Assembly: GCA_049423065.1 (NCBI GenBank)
Contig: JBMSQB010000014.1
Location: 1 to 61,185, forward strand
Origin: SYIM01 sp041182885
GTDB lineage: Bacteria > Pseudomonadota > Gammaproteobacteria > Burkholderiales > Burkholderiaceae_E
DNA: 61,185 nucleotides
Reading direction: 5' to 3'
The notes beneath the pieces were generated by a model, which was not told the DNA's origin, ran no database searches, and worked only from the letters and a program-made list of their open reading frames with translations. This document shows, piece after piece, positions 18,442 to 27,199 of this stretch. The first letter of the stretch is position 1. The number at the start of each line of letters is the position of its first letter. The translations under genes were made by a program, and so were the position numbers.

Positions 18442-19284
18442 TCAACCTGCGGAAAACCCATGCGCCTGCAGATACGCGACGCACCGGCTTCGAATCAGGG
18501 CAGCCCGTTGCGCGGGCGGCAGGTGACGATCTTCAACGGCGGGCACCTCGAGTTCGATCTCGGCTGCATCCGGCAAAGCGCGCAGGAAATTCAGGATCGG
18601 AAGATCACCCGCCCCGGGATAGCGGCGCATCGTCCGCGCCTCAACGGCAGGATCGACCCCGACCGGTGGATCGATCATCGCGTCACACAGTTGGGCAATA
18701 CAGATTTCGTTAGAGGACAATTCGCCGACTTCGGTCCAGGCACTGCCTCCGCGTTGGAGATGCAGGGGGTCGAGCATCAGTCCGAGCGCAGGAGAATTCA
18801 CCTGGCGCATCATTTCGCGCGCTCCAGCGAGCGTCCGGCAGGCGCTGTATGACACGGTCTCGATCGCAATCCGCAAACCCGCGGCATGCGCCTCCCCCGC
18901 ATAGTCGCCGAGAAAATCGTTCAAGGCATTGCCCGGATCGCGATAGATGCAGGCGATCAGTGTGCTGGCACCCAGTTCGACCGACGCCTCGATGACCGGG
19001 CGCAGATGCTCAAGCGTGACTTCGGGGTACAGGTGAAAACTCGATACATTCGAAAGCGACAGACCGTGATCAGCGAGTGCCCTCGCAAGCACCCGCCTGC
19101 CAGCACGATCGCTGACCGACGCAAATGACCACGACTCGTCCGGTCGCCGGGCGGTTAGGCGCACGCCCACCGATTGAAAACCCGCGTGACCAGCGGCGAG
19201 CACGATATCGAGCGGCCCGACATCCGCAAGGCACAGGTACCCCAGCGTGAGGGTATGAATCGCCGCTCCGTTTGGGGAAGTCAT
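18442..19284 (-). CDS. Sugar phosphate isomerase/epimerase-like TIM-barrel protein
   Basis: A 280-residue protein of the AP-endonuclease-2/xylose-isomerase-like TIM-barrel superfamily. Metal-site Glu and Asp/His residues are seen in IAIETVSYSA, GLMLDPLHLQRGG and LCDAMIDPP. Such proteins isomerise sugars or inositols, or act as dehydratases such as 3-dehydroshikimate dehydratase. It overlaps the upstream flavoprotein gene by four bases (ATGA) and is closely followed by another flavoprotein gene, so it belongs to one pathway with them. Confidence 0.82.
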   Translation of the reverse strand: MTSPNGAAIHTLTLGYLCLADVGPLDIVLAAGHAGFQSVGVRLTARRPDESWSFASVSDRAGRRVLARALADHGLSLSNVSSFHLYPEVTLEHLRPVIEASVELGASTLIACIYRDPGNALNDFLGDYAGEAHAAGLRIAIETVSYSACRTLAGAREMMRQVNSPALGLMLDPLHLQRGGSAWTEVGELSSNEICIAQLCDAMIDPPVGVDPAVEARTMRRYPGAGDLPILNFLRALPDAAEIELEVPAVEDRHLPPAQRAALIRSRCVAYLQAHGFSAG

Positions 19285-20819
19285 GCGCGCAGATCCTCGG
19301 TTACCACACGGCTTGCCGCGAACCGACCCGCACGCCGCCCCGAGGTGAATGCCCAGCCGAGGTGATGACCGAGGCCTTCGAGCAGCATGCCGCCCATTCC
19401 GATGAAGCCCACCGCGTACAACCCCTCAATGGCCTGCTGGTCGGCTCCCAGAACACGGTGTCGTTCATCAACCGCGACACCGGAGTCGCTGAAAGTGATG
19501 TAGTGCCGAACCGGCCCCAGGGCGACCCAGGGCCCCGATTCCAGCGTGGGCCGGGTTCCGCGGACCGAAGCACCATCAGCCGTTGCCTCGTTGCGGTTGT
19601 AACGATCGATCGTGTCCTGCAAGACCTGAGGGTCGATGCCCAGACGGCCGGCGAGACCCGCGAGCGTTGACGCTTCGTGGAAGATATCCCGGCGCGACCG
19701 GCGATAGTCGGGTATGTACCCGTAGGCAATCCCTGGCGCCGTAGAAAGGTGGTAGGGCGGTGCCGAGAACTGGGCGGTGAGCCGCCCATCCAGCAGAATG
19801 TACGCCGCCCCCTCAGGCTGTTCGGTCAGGTGGCGGGTCGGTTCACCAGGCTCATCGTTGAATCGTCGACCATGACGATTGATCAGCACAGCCCCCTGCC
19901 GATACAACTCCGGCGACGACTGAAGAACGGTCGTGAGAAAACTCATCACGAACGGCCGCAGAACCCGCTGGGGCATATGGTCCAGCGACCAGCTGATGAA
20001 ACGCGTGAGGATTCGCCAAGGCGGGAGGTTCAGCACCCAGCGTGCAGGCGGTGGATCGAACCGGACACCCGCCAGATGGTGACCATCGTTCATGATCTGG
20101 CCACCCAGCCTTTGCACCAGCCGATGACCATCGCCGGTGTTGGTGGGATTGATCGGTCTGGCGTTGGCAACGCCAGCCGGCAGATGACGGCCACGCATCG
20201 AATCGCTGCCTGCGAAATCGCCGCTTGCCAGAATGACACCACCGCGCGCGCCAAGGCGCACAGTGCGCCCCTGGAACTCGGCCTCAACCCCCACCACCGC
20301 GCCGCTGGCAAGCACCACATCCACCACACGCCAGCCAGTCCGAATGTCGACCCCAAGCGAGCGTGCGCGTCTGCCGAGGTGGTAAATGTAGGCGCGGGAA
20401 TTCGGCAGCACGTTGTGCATGCGCGGTTTGCGATGCGGCGGCTGATGCAATGGGCCATGAAAAACAACACCCATTGACTGCAGCCAACGAAAGGTGTCGG
20501 ACACATTGTCGACAAGAATGCGTCGAAGTTTGAGATTGTCGGGCAAGCCGGTGCGCTGACAGAACAGCCCCAGATCCTCGAAGTGATGATCGGCGCTGTC
20601 GCGGATGCCCTGCCGCAGTTGATGCGGCGTGTTGGTGGCACTGATCGAACCAACGGACCATGCAGTCGAGCCTCCCAACCGGGGGTTCTTCTCGAGAAGC
20701 ACCACCCGCCGGCCGAGCGTACGCGCCTCGATCGCCGCAGCAAGCCCCGATCCGCCTCCACCGATCACGATCACATCAAACGTATCGTTGAACGTCTCCG
20801 ATGCCGGGGCTTCGCTCAT
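19281..20819 (-). CDS. FAD-dependent oxidoreductase (fumarate reductase flavoprotein type)
   Basis: 512 residues from the ATG at 20819. FAD site DVIVIGGGGSGLAAAIEA is followed by LGGSTAWSVGSISATN, and the C-terminal contact region is GLYAVGFIGMGGMLLEGLGH. It is related to, but distinct from, the KstD-like pair at 16736 and 24413; here the C-terminal motif is not of the YPGxGxTLGP type. Located between two Bug receptor genes and the TIM-barrel isomerase. Oxidation or reduction of a C=C bond is the family role; the substrate cannot be read. Confidence 0.85.
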   Translation of the reverse strand: MSEAPASETFNDTFDVIVIGGGGSGLAAAIEARTLGRRVVLLEKNPRLGGSTAWSVGSISATNTPHQLRQGIRDSADHHFEDLGLFCQRTGLPDNLKLRRILVDNVSDTFRWLQSMGVVFHGPLHQPPHRKPRMHNVLPNSRAYIYHLGRRARSLGVDIRTGWRVVDVVLASGAVVGVEAEFQGRTVRLGARGGVILASGDFAGSDSMRGRHLPAGVANARPINPTNTGDGHRLVQRLGGQIMNDGHHLAGVRFDPPPARWVLNLPPWRILTRFISWSLDHMPQRVLRPFVMSFLTTVLQSSPELYRQGAVLINRHGRRFNDEPGEPTRHLTEQPEGAAYILLDGRLTAQFSAPPYHLSTAPGIAYGYIPDYRRSRRDIFHEASTLAGLAGRLGIDPQVLQDTIDRYNRNEATADGASVRGTRPTLESGPWVALGPVRHYITFSDSGVAVDERHRVLGADQQAIEGLYAVGFIGMGGMLLEGLGHHLGWAFTSGRRAGRFAASRVVTEDLRA

Positions 20820-20833
20820 TGTGTGTTCGCTGC

Positions 20834-21802
20834 TTACTGCTTTTTCAGACCGATTTGAGCGGCAAGCGCGATGTACTTCGCAGCCTCGCGCTGCACGTAG
20901 TCGCCAAACTGCGCCTGGGTCATGGAGCCCACCGCGAATCCCATCCCGATCACCCTTTGACTGACCTCCTCGTTTCGCAGGATGTCCGCGAGCACAACAT
21001 GCAGTCTCGCAACAATGTCGGGCCGGACGCCCGCCGGGGCCCACATTCCGTACCAGGTCGGCAATTCATACCCCGACACACCGATCTCGGACAGCGTCGG
21101 TATGTCCGGAATCTGCGGGGCACGTGTGGCTGAGGTCACCCCCAGCACACGAAGCTGACCCGATTTTACAAAGGCAATCGACGTGGGCAGCGACACCACA
21201 CCGACGGCAACGTGACCGCCTACGACATCCTTGAGCGCGTCCGCCCCGCCCTTGTAGGGCACGTGGGTCATCCTGAAGCCTGCCATTTGCTGCAGCAAGG
21301 CGCCGGCAAGGTGCTCGGCATTTCCTTCAGACGTGGAGGCCCACGACACAGCGCCTTCACGCGACTTCGCCTGCTCAATGAGACTCGCCAGACTGGTGAG
21401 TCCTGGCGCTGCCACCGGGTTCACCACGAGCAGATAGGGCGAGGTGGCGAGCTGGGTGACCGGCGTAAATTCCTTCAGCTGATAGCCCGTGTTGTCGTGC
21501 AGCGCCGGGTTGATGGTGAGGGCCGACGTGCTCACCAGCAGGGTATGCCCATCAACCCCCGCGCGAGCAACGAGTTGCGCGCCGATGTTCCCGTTGCCGC
21601 CCGTCCGATTCTCCACGACAAACGGCTGCCCCAGCCGCTCGCTCAATCGCTGGGCGACAAGTCTTGCGATGATGTCGGTGCCACCCCCGGCGCTGAAGGG
21701 CACCACCACCCGGACGGCGCGTTCCGGCCAGGTTTGCGCCTGCACCTGACCGGTCAACACGCCCAGCATCATCAGCAACGAACCGAATACCTTCGTCTTC
21801 AT
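20834..21802 (-). CDS. Bug/TctC-family receptor
   Basis: 322 residues from the ATG at 21802 (MKTKVFGSLLMMLGVL), with a signal peptide ending near VQAQ. Bug motifs are present: RVVVPFSAGGGTDIIAR, ENRTGGNGNIGA and HVPYKGGADALKDVVGG. Periplasmic carboxylate receptor by family. It is the third gene of the minus-strand operon, directly downstream of a second Bug gene; the two are diverged paralogues, so they probably bind different ligands. Confidence 0.9.
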   Translation of the reverse strand: MKTKVFGSLLMMLGVLTGQVQAQTWPERAVRVVVPFSAGGGTDIIARLVAQRLSERLGQPFVVENRTGGNGNIGAQLVARAGVDGHTLLVSTSALTINPALHDNTGYQLKEFTPVTQLATSPYLLVVNPVAAPGLTSLASLIEQAKSREGAVSWASTSEGNAEHLAGALLQQMAGFRMTHVPYKGGADALKDVVGGHVAVGVVSLPTSIAFVKSGQLRVLGVTSATRAPQIPDIPTLSEIGVSGYELPTWYGMWAPAGVRPDIVARLHVVLADILRNEEVSQRVIGMGFAVGSMTQAQFGDYVQREAAKYIALAAQIGLKKQ

Positions 21803-21836
21803 GGTGTTCCCCCTTTGAGGCGTGCCCGACCGTTGC

Positions 21837-22805
21837 CTAATCAAGCTTGAGCTTGGCCGCATCAATCAGAACGCCATTGCGCTCGCTGAACGAACGCATG
21901 AGGCGGCCCAGCGACTCCGGCGAAGTGTCTTCGGCCGGGACCAGGCCCATATTGGCGAAGCGGTCGAGCATGTCCCGATCCTGCATGATCTGACGGATCG
22001 CCTGCGACAGACGCTCAATGGCTTGCCGCGGCATGTTGGCTGGCCCCGCGAGCGCGAACCAGGTCTGCGAGTCGTATTCTGCAACCCCTAGCGCCTCGGC
22101 AACCGTCGGAACATCCGGCAGACTCGCGAGGCGCCTGGGTGATGTCACGGCAAGCGAGTTCACCCGCTTCTCGCGATGAAACCCGAGCGCCGAAATCGGC
22201 GTGACCACCCCAATCGCCAGGTGCCCCCCAAGCACATCATTGGCGATCGGCCCACCCCCCTTGTACGGCACATGCGTGACCGTGACGCCGGCAACCTTGG
22301 CAAGCGATTCGCCCGCCAGCCTTGTGGTGACCTCGGAATTGCCGATGGAAATCTTGCCAGGCTGCTCTCGCGCAAACTGCATCGCGTCTTTGAGCGTGGT
22401 GAATGGAAGATTTTTTGCACCAATGATCACGTAGGGCGCAAACACCAGCGTTGCCACCGGCGAGAAATCATTGATGGCGTGATACCCGAGGTTGGGCAAC
22501 AGCCGCGGCGTCAACACATGCGTGCCGGGCACGAGCAGCAGGGTATATCCGTCGGGTTCCGACTTGGCCACGTGCGCAGCGCCGACCGTGCCGTAGCCGC
22601 CCGGGCGGTTATCGATCACAAAGGCCTGCCCAAGAATGGACGACAGCCGTTCTGCGACCGGCCGTGCCGTGCCGTCCGCGCTTCCGCCTGGCGCAAACGG
22701 CACCACGATACGCACCGATTTGTTCGGGTATGTCTGCGCCACTACCGAGCCGGCTCCCGACAGCGCCAGCGCCAAGAACCCGACCCTCAGCATTTTCCGG
22801 ATCAT
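21837..22805 (-). CDS. Bug/TctC-family receptor
   Basis: 322 residues with signal peptide MIRKMLRVGFLALALSGAG and the motifs RIVVPFAPGGSADGTAR, DNRPGGYGTVGAAH and HVPYKGGGPIANDVLGG. It starts two bases after the stop of the TcuA-like flavoprotein gene and lies 34 bases before another Bug gene. Adjacent flavoprotein and tricarboxylate-type receptor suggests uptake and oxidation of the same polycarboxylate; this is inference. Confidence 0.9.
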   Translation of the reverse strand: MIRKMLRVGFLALALSGAGSVVAQTYPNKSVRIVVPFAPGGSADGTARPVAERLSSILGQAFVIDNRPGGYGTVGAAHVAKSEPDGYTLLLVPGTHVLTPRLLPNLGYHAINDFSPVATLVFAPYVIIGAKNLPFTTLKDAMQFAREQPGKISIGNSEVTTRLAGESLAKVAGVTVTHVPYKGGGPIANDVLGGHLAIGVVTPISALGFHREKRVNSLAVTSPRRLASLPDVPTVAEALGVAEYDSQTWFALAGPANMPRQAIERLSQAIRQIMQDRDMLDRFANMGLVPAEDTSPESLGRLMRSFSERNGVLIDAAKLKLD

Positions 22806-22807
22806 GA

Positions 22808-24214
22808 TCAGCCTCCCTGTTTAACCTGATTGGCCACCTGCTCGGCCGCCACCAAACCCAGAACCAGCGCCTTCATCAGGCCGCCGACATAACCCGCCTG
22901 GGGACCGCCCTCGATCCCGCCCACGGCCGCCCCTGCAGCATGCAAGCCCTCGATCACCCCACCGTCCGCGTTCAGCACCCGGGTCTGCGCGTCCACTCGC
23001 AAGCCGCCAGCCGTATGCGTGATGCCCGCGCAAATGGGAAACGCGTGGAACGGCGCTTTGGCAATCGGGGCGGGCGCATGCTTGTTCGCTGATCGTGGCG
23101 GCTCAAGATCGGCGCCCTTGCCGGTTGCCACTGCCTGGTTGTGTGCAGCAACCGTCTGCTCGAGCGCAGCCGCATCGACACCGATTTGGGCCGCAAGCGC
23201 CGCGATCGTGGGCGCCTCCAGCATCGTGGCGCCCCCGCGAAGCAGATGCGGGTTGGCGGGAATTCGTGACTGGCGTCCCTGCACATCCCAGATGGCGGAA
23301 TCAAAAATCACGTGGCAATCGAGCGGGTTGTCGCGGTGCGCAATCTGGTTGGCAAGATAGACCCCACCCAATCCCTCATCGGCAATACGATGGCCATGCC
23401 GATCGACCACCATCCCTGCGCAGGCGATCTCATCGACCTGCGGATAGGGCCAGAGCTTCGGGTTGCTGAAGGCCTCCTGAACCAGCAGATGTCCGTAGAA
23501 CGCTTCCATACCGACAGTGGCTGCGCCCAATGCGGCCGCGAGCCGCAGGCCATCGCCGCGAGACATTCCGGAATTGCGCTGCAAGACACCCGCAGGCTGG
23601 GGCGATACATGCGCCTTCATCAAATCTGGGTTGGCCTGAAACCCACCATCGGCAATCAGGACCGCACCGGCCTCATAGTCGATCTCGCGGCCTGCCTGGT
23701 GGGCACGAACGCCTGCGCACCGGCCCTCGCGCACCAGCGCATGGTCCACCCGGGTGCCGAGCGCAAGTTCCCCGCCCAGCTCGCGAAACTTGGCAAGCAA
23801 TGTCCGCAGCGCCAGATCGGGGCCTCTGCCTTCCCAATCCAGGCCACCCGTGATCGCCCGTGGCGGCGCGAGCACCCAACGCTGCCAAACCACCTGCGGA
23901 TTGCGGATGAAACGCACTCCCTGGTCGCGCAACCAGTGCACCGATCGCAGCGCGTTGTCGGCAAGAAGCGTGGCAAGCGACGGGTTGATATACCCTTTGG
24001 TCGCCTCGTTCATCGCATCCCGGAGCGACGCCGGGTCATCTGCCACATCTCTGAACGCAAGATGCAGGATGCCGCCCGAGTAGCGCGAGTTGCAGAGATA
24101 CCGGTCGCTGCTGCCCTGATCGAGCACCGCCACCGACAGACCCAGCTGCCGCGCACGAACCGCGGCCGACAGGCCCGCCAGTCCGCCCCCCATGATCACA
24201 AGATCCCGCTTCAA
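22808..24214 (-). CDS. FAD-dependent oxidoreductase, tricarballylate dehydrogenase (TcuA)-like
   Basis: 468 residues from a TTG at 24214, preceded six bases upstream by GAGGGG; the longer reading contains no flavoprotein-like sequence. The FAD site DLVIMGGGLAGLSAAVRA starts three residues from the N-terminus. Family elements follow: NSRYSGGILHLAF, GDGLRLAAALGA and the C-terminal GAAVGGIEGGPQAGYVGG. Length and architecture match tricarballylate-dehydrogenase-like members of the fumarate-reductase flavoprotein group. First gene of the minus operon and followed at once by a Bug receptor. Confidence 0.82.
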   Translation of the reverse strand: MKRDLVIMGGGLAGLSAAVRARQLGLSVAVLDQGSSDRYLCNSRYSGGILHLAFRDVADDPASLRDAMNEATKGYINPSLATLLADNALRSVHWLRDQGVRFIRNPQVVWQRWVLAPPRAITGGLDWEGRGPDLALRTLLAKFRELGGELALGTRVDHALVREGRCAGVRAHQAGREIDYEAGAVLIADGGFQANPDLMKAHVSPQPAGVLQRNSGMSRGDGLRLAAALGAATVGMEAFYGHLLVQEAFSNPKLWPYPQVDEIACAGMVVDRHGHRIADEGLGGVYLANQIAHRDNPLDCHVIFDSAIWDVQGRQSRIPANPHLLRGGATMLEAPTIAALAAQIGVDAAALEQTVAAHNQAVATGKGADLEPPRSANKHAPAPIAKAPFHAFPICAGITHTAGGLRVDAQTRVLNADGGVIEGLHAAGAAVGGIEGGPQAGYVGGLMKALVLGLVAAEQVANQVKQGG

Positions 24215-24290
24215 ATTGTGCCCCTCAGCTTTTGCGTGCCGAACCTTGGGTTTATGGCAGGAGCGGTCAAGCGCGTCAATCGAAGTGCAT

Positions 24291-24375
24291 GGCGACTGAA
24301 GTCCCTCACCTTCAAGCGGTTCCACTTTTTGAATCTGCGTACCGGGCGATGGGCGACTTCGGGACCAGAGTCGCC
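24291..24375. promoter_or_regulatory. Possible operator in the divergent control region
   Basis: In the 198-base gap between the divergent flavoprotein genes, GGCGACT (24352-24358) and AGTCGCC (24369-24375) form a perfect 7-base inverted repeat. A second GGCGACT with a nearby AGTC lies at 24291-24303. This fits a repeated regulator site serving both operons; no regulator gene is adjacent, and promoter boxes are not clear. Confidence 0.35.
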
Positions 24376-24412
24376 GTCGTCGCAACCATGATCCGTCACC
24401 ACGCTGCCTGCC

Positions 24413-26170
24413 ATGCACGCATCGACCGCACCCCCGCCCAGCCTTCCCGAGCCTGACGTTCAATACGACCTGATCGTTGTGGGGTCAGGCGCGGCGGCGC
24501 TGAGTGCAGCGGTCACCGCAGCCATCGTCGGTCTCAGGACAGCCGTGATCGAAAAGGCAGACGTGCTTGGGGGGACCACAGCCATCTCGGCAGGAGGGGT
24601 CTGGATTCCCTGCAACCATCTTGCATCCGCAGCAGGCGTGCGCGACACACCCGAGGCCGCGTGGGACTATCTGAGGCACTGCGCTGGCGCATGTTTTCGA
24701 CCCGATCTCGTCGCGGCATTCATCACGCACGCGCCACGGATGCTGCGCTTCATGGAAGACCGTGCCGCTGTCCGATTCAGCTACGCCGCCGGCCGCCCCG
24801 ACTATCGTCCAGATGTCCCTGGCGCGGCACACGAAGGCCGGACCATTCATCCCTTGCCGTTTGACGGTCGGCACCTGGGCTCGCAGATCGGCCGACTGCG
24901 ACCGCCGCTGCGCGAAATGACCTTTCTCGGGCTGATGATCAAGCCCGGGCCTGATCTCAAACACTTTCTGAATGCGCTTCGCTCATTCGATTCATTCCGG
25001 TTTGTCGCCCGCAAGCTTGCCCGCCATTTCCGCGATCTGATCGTACATCGGCGACCCATGGATCTGTCGAATGGCAACGCGCTCGTCGCCCGACTGATGC
25101 TGTCCGCCCTCGAACACGGCGCCGATATCTTCACCGCCTGCGGACTCGAGTCGATCGAGGTCCGCGATGGTCGCGTCGTTGCCATCCAGGTGGCAACCGC
25201 CAAGGGACTGCGGCGGATGGTTGCCTCGCGTGGCATCGTTCTGGCAGCCGGTGGCTTCTCTCACGATCGAGCGCGGCAGCAACAGTTGTTTCCGCATGCT
25301 GCGCGTGGCCAGTCGCACCACTCGCCGGTCCCGGCCACCTTGACCGGCGATGCGCTCCGCGCGGCCGAAGCTGCAGGCGCCCGGCTCAATCTCCATCAAC
25401 GCCACGCCGCCTGCTGGGCGCCGGTGTCACGCATCCCGAAAAGCGATGGCACGCATGTCAATTTCCCGCATCTCATTGATCGCCAGAAGCCGGGGTTCAT
25501 CGCGGTGAACCGTTCGGGGCTGCGCTTCGTGAATGAGGCTTCCTCCTACCATGACTTCGGACAGGCGATGATCGCGACCTGCGAAGCCGACAGTGAGGTG
25601 ACCGCATACCTGATTGCAGACCATCGCGCCATGCGACGCTATGGCATGGGGGCGGCAAGGCCTCACCCGCTGCCGTTTGGAGAACATCTTCGAAGCGGCT
25701 ATCTGATCCGCGCCGAATCGCTAGCCGAACTCGCTCGCAGGCTTGAACTGCCAACCGAGACATTTCTGGAAACCCTCAGAACATTCAACGAGCATGCCCG
25801 CGTGGGTCACGACCCCGCGTTCGGCAAGGGCTCCAACCTCTACAACCAGTACAACGGTGACGCATCCCATCGGCCCAATCCCTGCCTCGCCCCGATCGAA
25901 AGCGCACCGTTCTATGCGGTTCGCCTGCACATCGGCGAACTCGGCACCCTGCTCGGGCTCGACATCGACCACCGGGCGCGCGTGCTCGATCAGACCGGGC
26001 GTCCGATCGCTGGCCTGTACGCGGCGGGCAACGACGCCTCCAACCTCATGGGTGGCGATTACCCTGGCGGCGGCGCCACCCTCGGTCCAGGCATGTGCAC
26101 GGGCTATCTGGCGGCCCTGCATGCGGCGGGGCAGATTGATGACGCACTGGACCCACCCGTACGTGCATAG
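24413..26170 (+). CDS. FAD-dependent oxidoreductase, 3-ketosteroid dehydrogenase / fumarate reductase flavoprotein type
   Basis: A 585-residue flavoprotein: FAD site DLIVVGSGAAALSAAV, GGTTAISAGGVWIPCNH, PLPFDGRHLG, and C-terminal GLYAAGNDASNLMGGDYPG followed by TLGPGM. It shares the PLPFDGR and GNALVGRL/GNALVARL blocks with the protein at 16736, showing a duplicated KstD-like pair on opposite strands of this island. It heads the plus-strand operon with FAH-type hydrolase and enoyl-CoA hydratase, which suggests ring or alicyclic acid oxidation before C-C cleavage. Confidence 0.88.
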   Translation: MHASTAPPPSLPEPDVQYDLIVVGSGAAALSAAVTAAIVGLRTAVIEKADVLGGTTAISAGGVWIPCNHLASAAGVRDTPEAAWDYLRHCAGACFRPDLVAAFITHAPRMLRFMEDRAAVRFSYAAGRPDYRPDVPGAAHEGRTIHPLPFDGRHLGSQIGRLRPPLREMTFLGLMIKPGPDLKHFLNALRSFDSFRFVARKLARHFRDLIVHRRPMDLSNGNALVARLMLSALEHGADIFTACGLESIEVRDGRVVAIQVATAKGLRRMVASRGIVLAAGGFSHDRARQQQLFPHAARGQSHHSPVPATLTGDALRAAEAAGARLNLHQRHAACWAPVSRIPKSDGTHVNFPHLIDRQKPGFIAVNRSGLRFVNEASSYHDFGQAMIATCEADSEVTAYLIADHRAMRRYGMGAARPHPLPFGEHLRSGYLIRAESLAELARRLELPTETFLETLRTFNEHARVGHDPAFGKGSNLYNQYNGDASHRPNPCLAPIESAPFYAVRLHIGELGTLLGLDIDHRARVLDQTGRPIAGLYAAGNDASNLMGGDYPGGGATLGPGMCTGYLAALHAAGQIDDALDPPVRA

Positions 26171-26273
26171 CTGCAAGCCCGGGCAATCTCAATCCCGGCT
26201 CGCCCTGATTGCCATCACCGGCCGGGTGACGTAGGCTCACTGGCCTTTCCGACGCGGCTGTGGAGCAGACCCC

Positions 26274-27152
26274 ATGAAACTTTGCCGATTCAACAATAAC
26301 CGCCTGGGTGTGGTCGATCTCGACGCCGGCGTTGTCGCCGATGTCACCCCGGCAATGGATCGCGTCCGAATCGGAAAAAGTTACCCTTTGCCCAGGCATG
26401 ACGCGCTCATTGCAAGTCTGCCCGCCGTGCGCAGTGCGATTCGAACCGTGATGAAATCCGCGCGCCGGCTGCAGCTCTCGAAAGTGAAGCTTTTGCCCCC
26501 GGTTGCCAATCCCGGCAAGATCGTTGGCGCGCCGATCAACTACCTCGATCATGTCGCGGAGACCGCGGCAGACCAAAGCGTCGCCCATGGGCGCGACATG
26601 GCAAGCGCCACCATCGCGCGCTGGGGAATGTTCCTCAAGGCCACCTCGGCGCTGGTCGGTCCGGCCGAGGGCGTCACCCTTCGAACGCCGCACACCGACA
26701 TCGAGAACCGCAACGATCACGAGCTCGAACTCGTCGCGGTCATTGGAAAGCGTGGCACGCGAATCGGCCGCCACGAGGCGCTGTCTTATGTGGCCGGCTA
26801 CTCAATCGGGCTTGACATGACGCTGCGTGGCCCGCAGTTTCCCGACTTCAGGAAATCGATCGACACCTACGCGGTTCTGGGTCCCTGGATGGTGACTGCC
26901 GATGAGTTTGGCGACCCCGCCAATGTCAACATGCATCTCACCGTAAATGGCGAATTGCGCCAAAAGACCTCTACCGATTCCATGGTGTTCGATCTTCCAA
27001 GGCTCATCGAATTCACCAGCGCCTACTACACCCTCGAGCCGGGCGATCTCATCTATACCGGCACCCCGGCAGGCGTGGGCCCGGTGAAACCTGGCGACAT
27101 GATCGAGGCCCATGTTGAGCGGATCGGCTCCATGCAGGTCGTCGTTCGCTGA
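26274..27152 (+). CDS. Fumarylacetoacetate hydrolase family protein
   Basis: A 292-residue FAH-fold protein. The core begins at GKIVGAPINYLDHVAE. Metal-binding carboxylates are visible in IENRNDHELELVAVIGK and the following IGLDMTLRG, and the C-terminal ELVYTGTP-like element reads DLIYTGTPAGVGPV. Family members hydrolyse C-C bonds of acylpyruvates or decarboxylate/isomerise ring-cleavage products. Its place between a flavoprotein and an enoyl-CoA hydratase supports a catabolic role. Confidence 0.9.
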   Translation: MKLCRFNNNRLGVVDLDAGVVADVTPAMDRVRIGKSYPLPRHDALIASLPAVRSAIRTVMKSARRLQLSKVKLLPPVANPGKIVGAPINYLDHVAETAADQSVAHGRDMASATIARWGMFLKATSALVGPAEGVTLRTPHTDIENRNDHELELVAVIGKRGTRIGRHEALSYVAGYSIGLDMTLRGPQFPDFRKSIDTYAVLGPWMVTADEFGDPANVNMHLTVNGELRQKTSTDSMVFDLPRLIEFTSAYYTLEPGDLIYTGTPAGVGPVKPGDMIEAHVERIGSMQVVVR

Positions 27153-27161
27153 TCTTCTGAC

Positions 27162-27191
27162 GCCTCACGCCCACTTGCCTCACGCCCACTT
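27162..27191. repeat. 15-bp tandem duplication between FAH and enoyl-CoA hydratase genes
   Basis: GCCTCACGCCCACTT occurs twice head to tail (27162-27176, 27177-27191) in the 47-base gap. No hairpin or reading frame is associated. Confidence 0.9.
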
Positions 27192-27199
27192 CATCCCCC

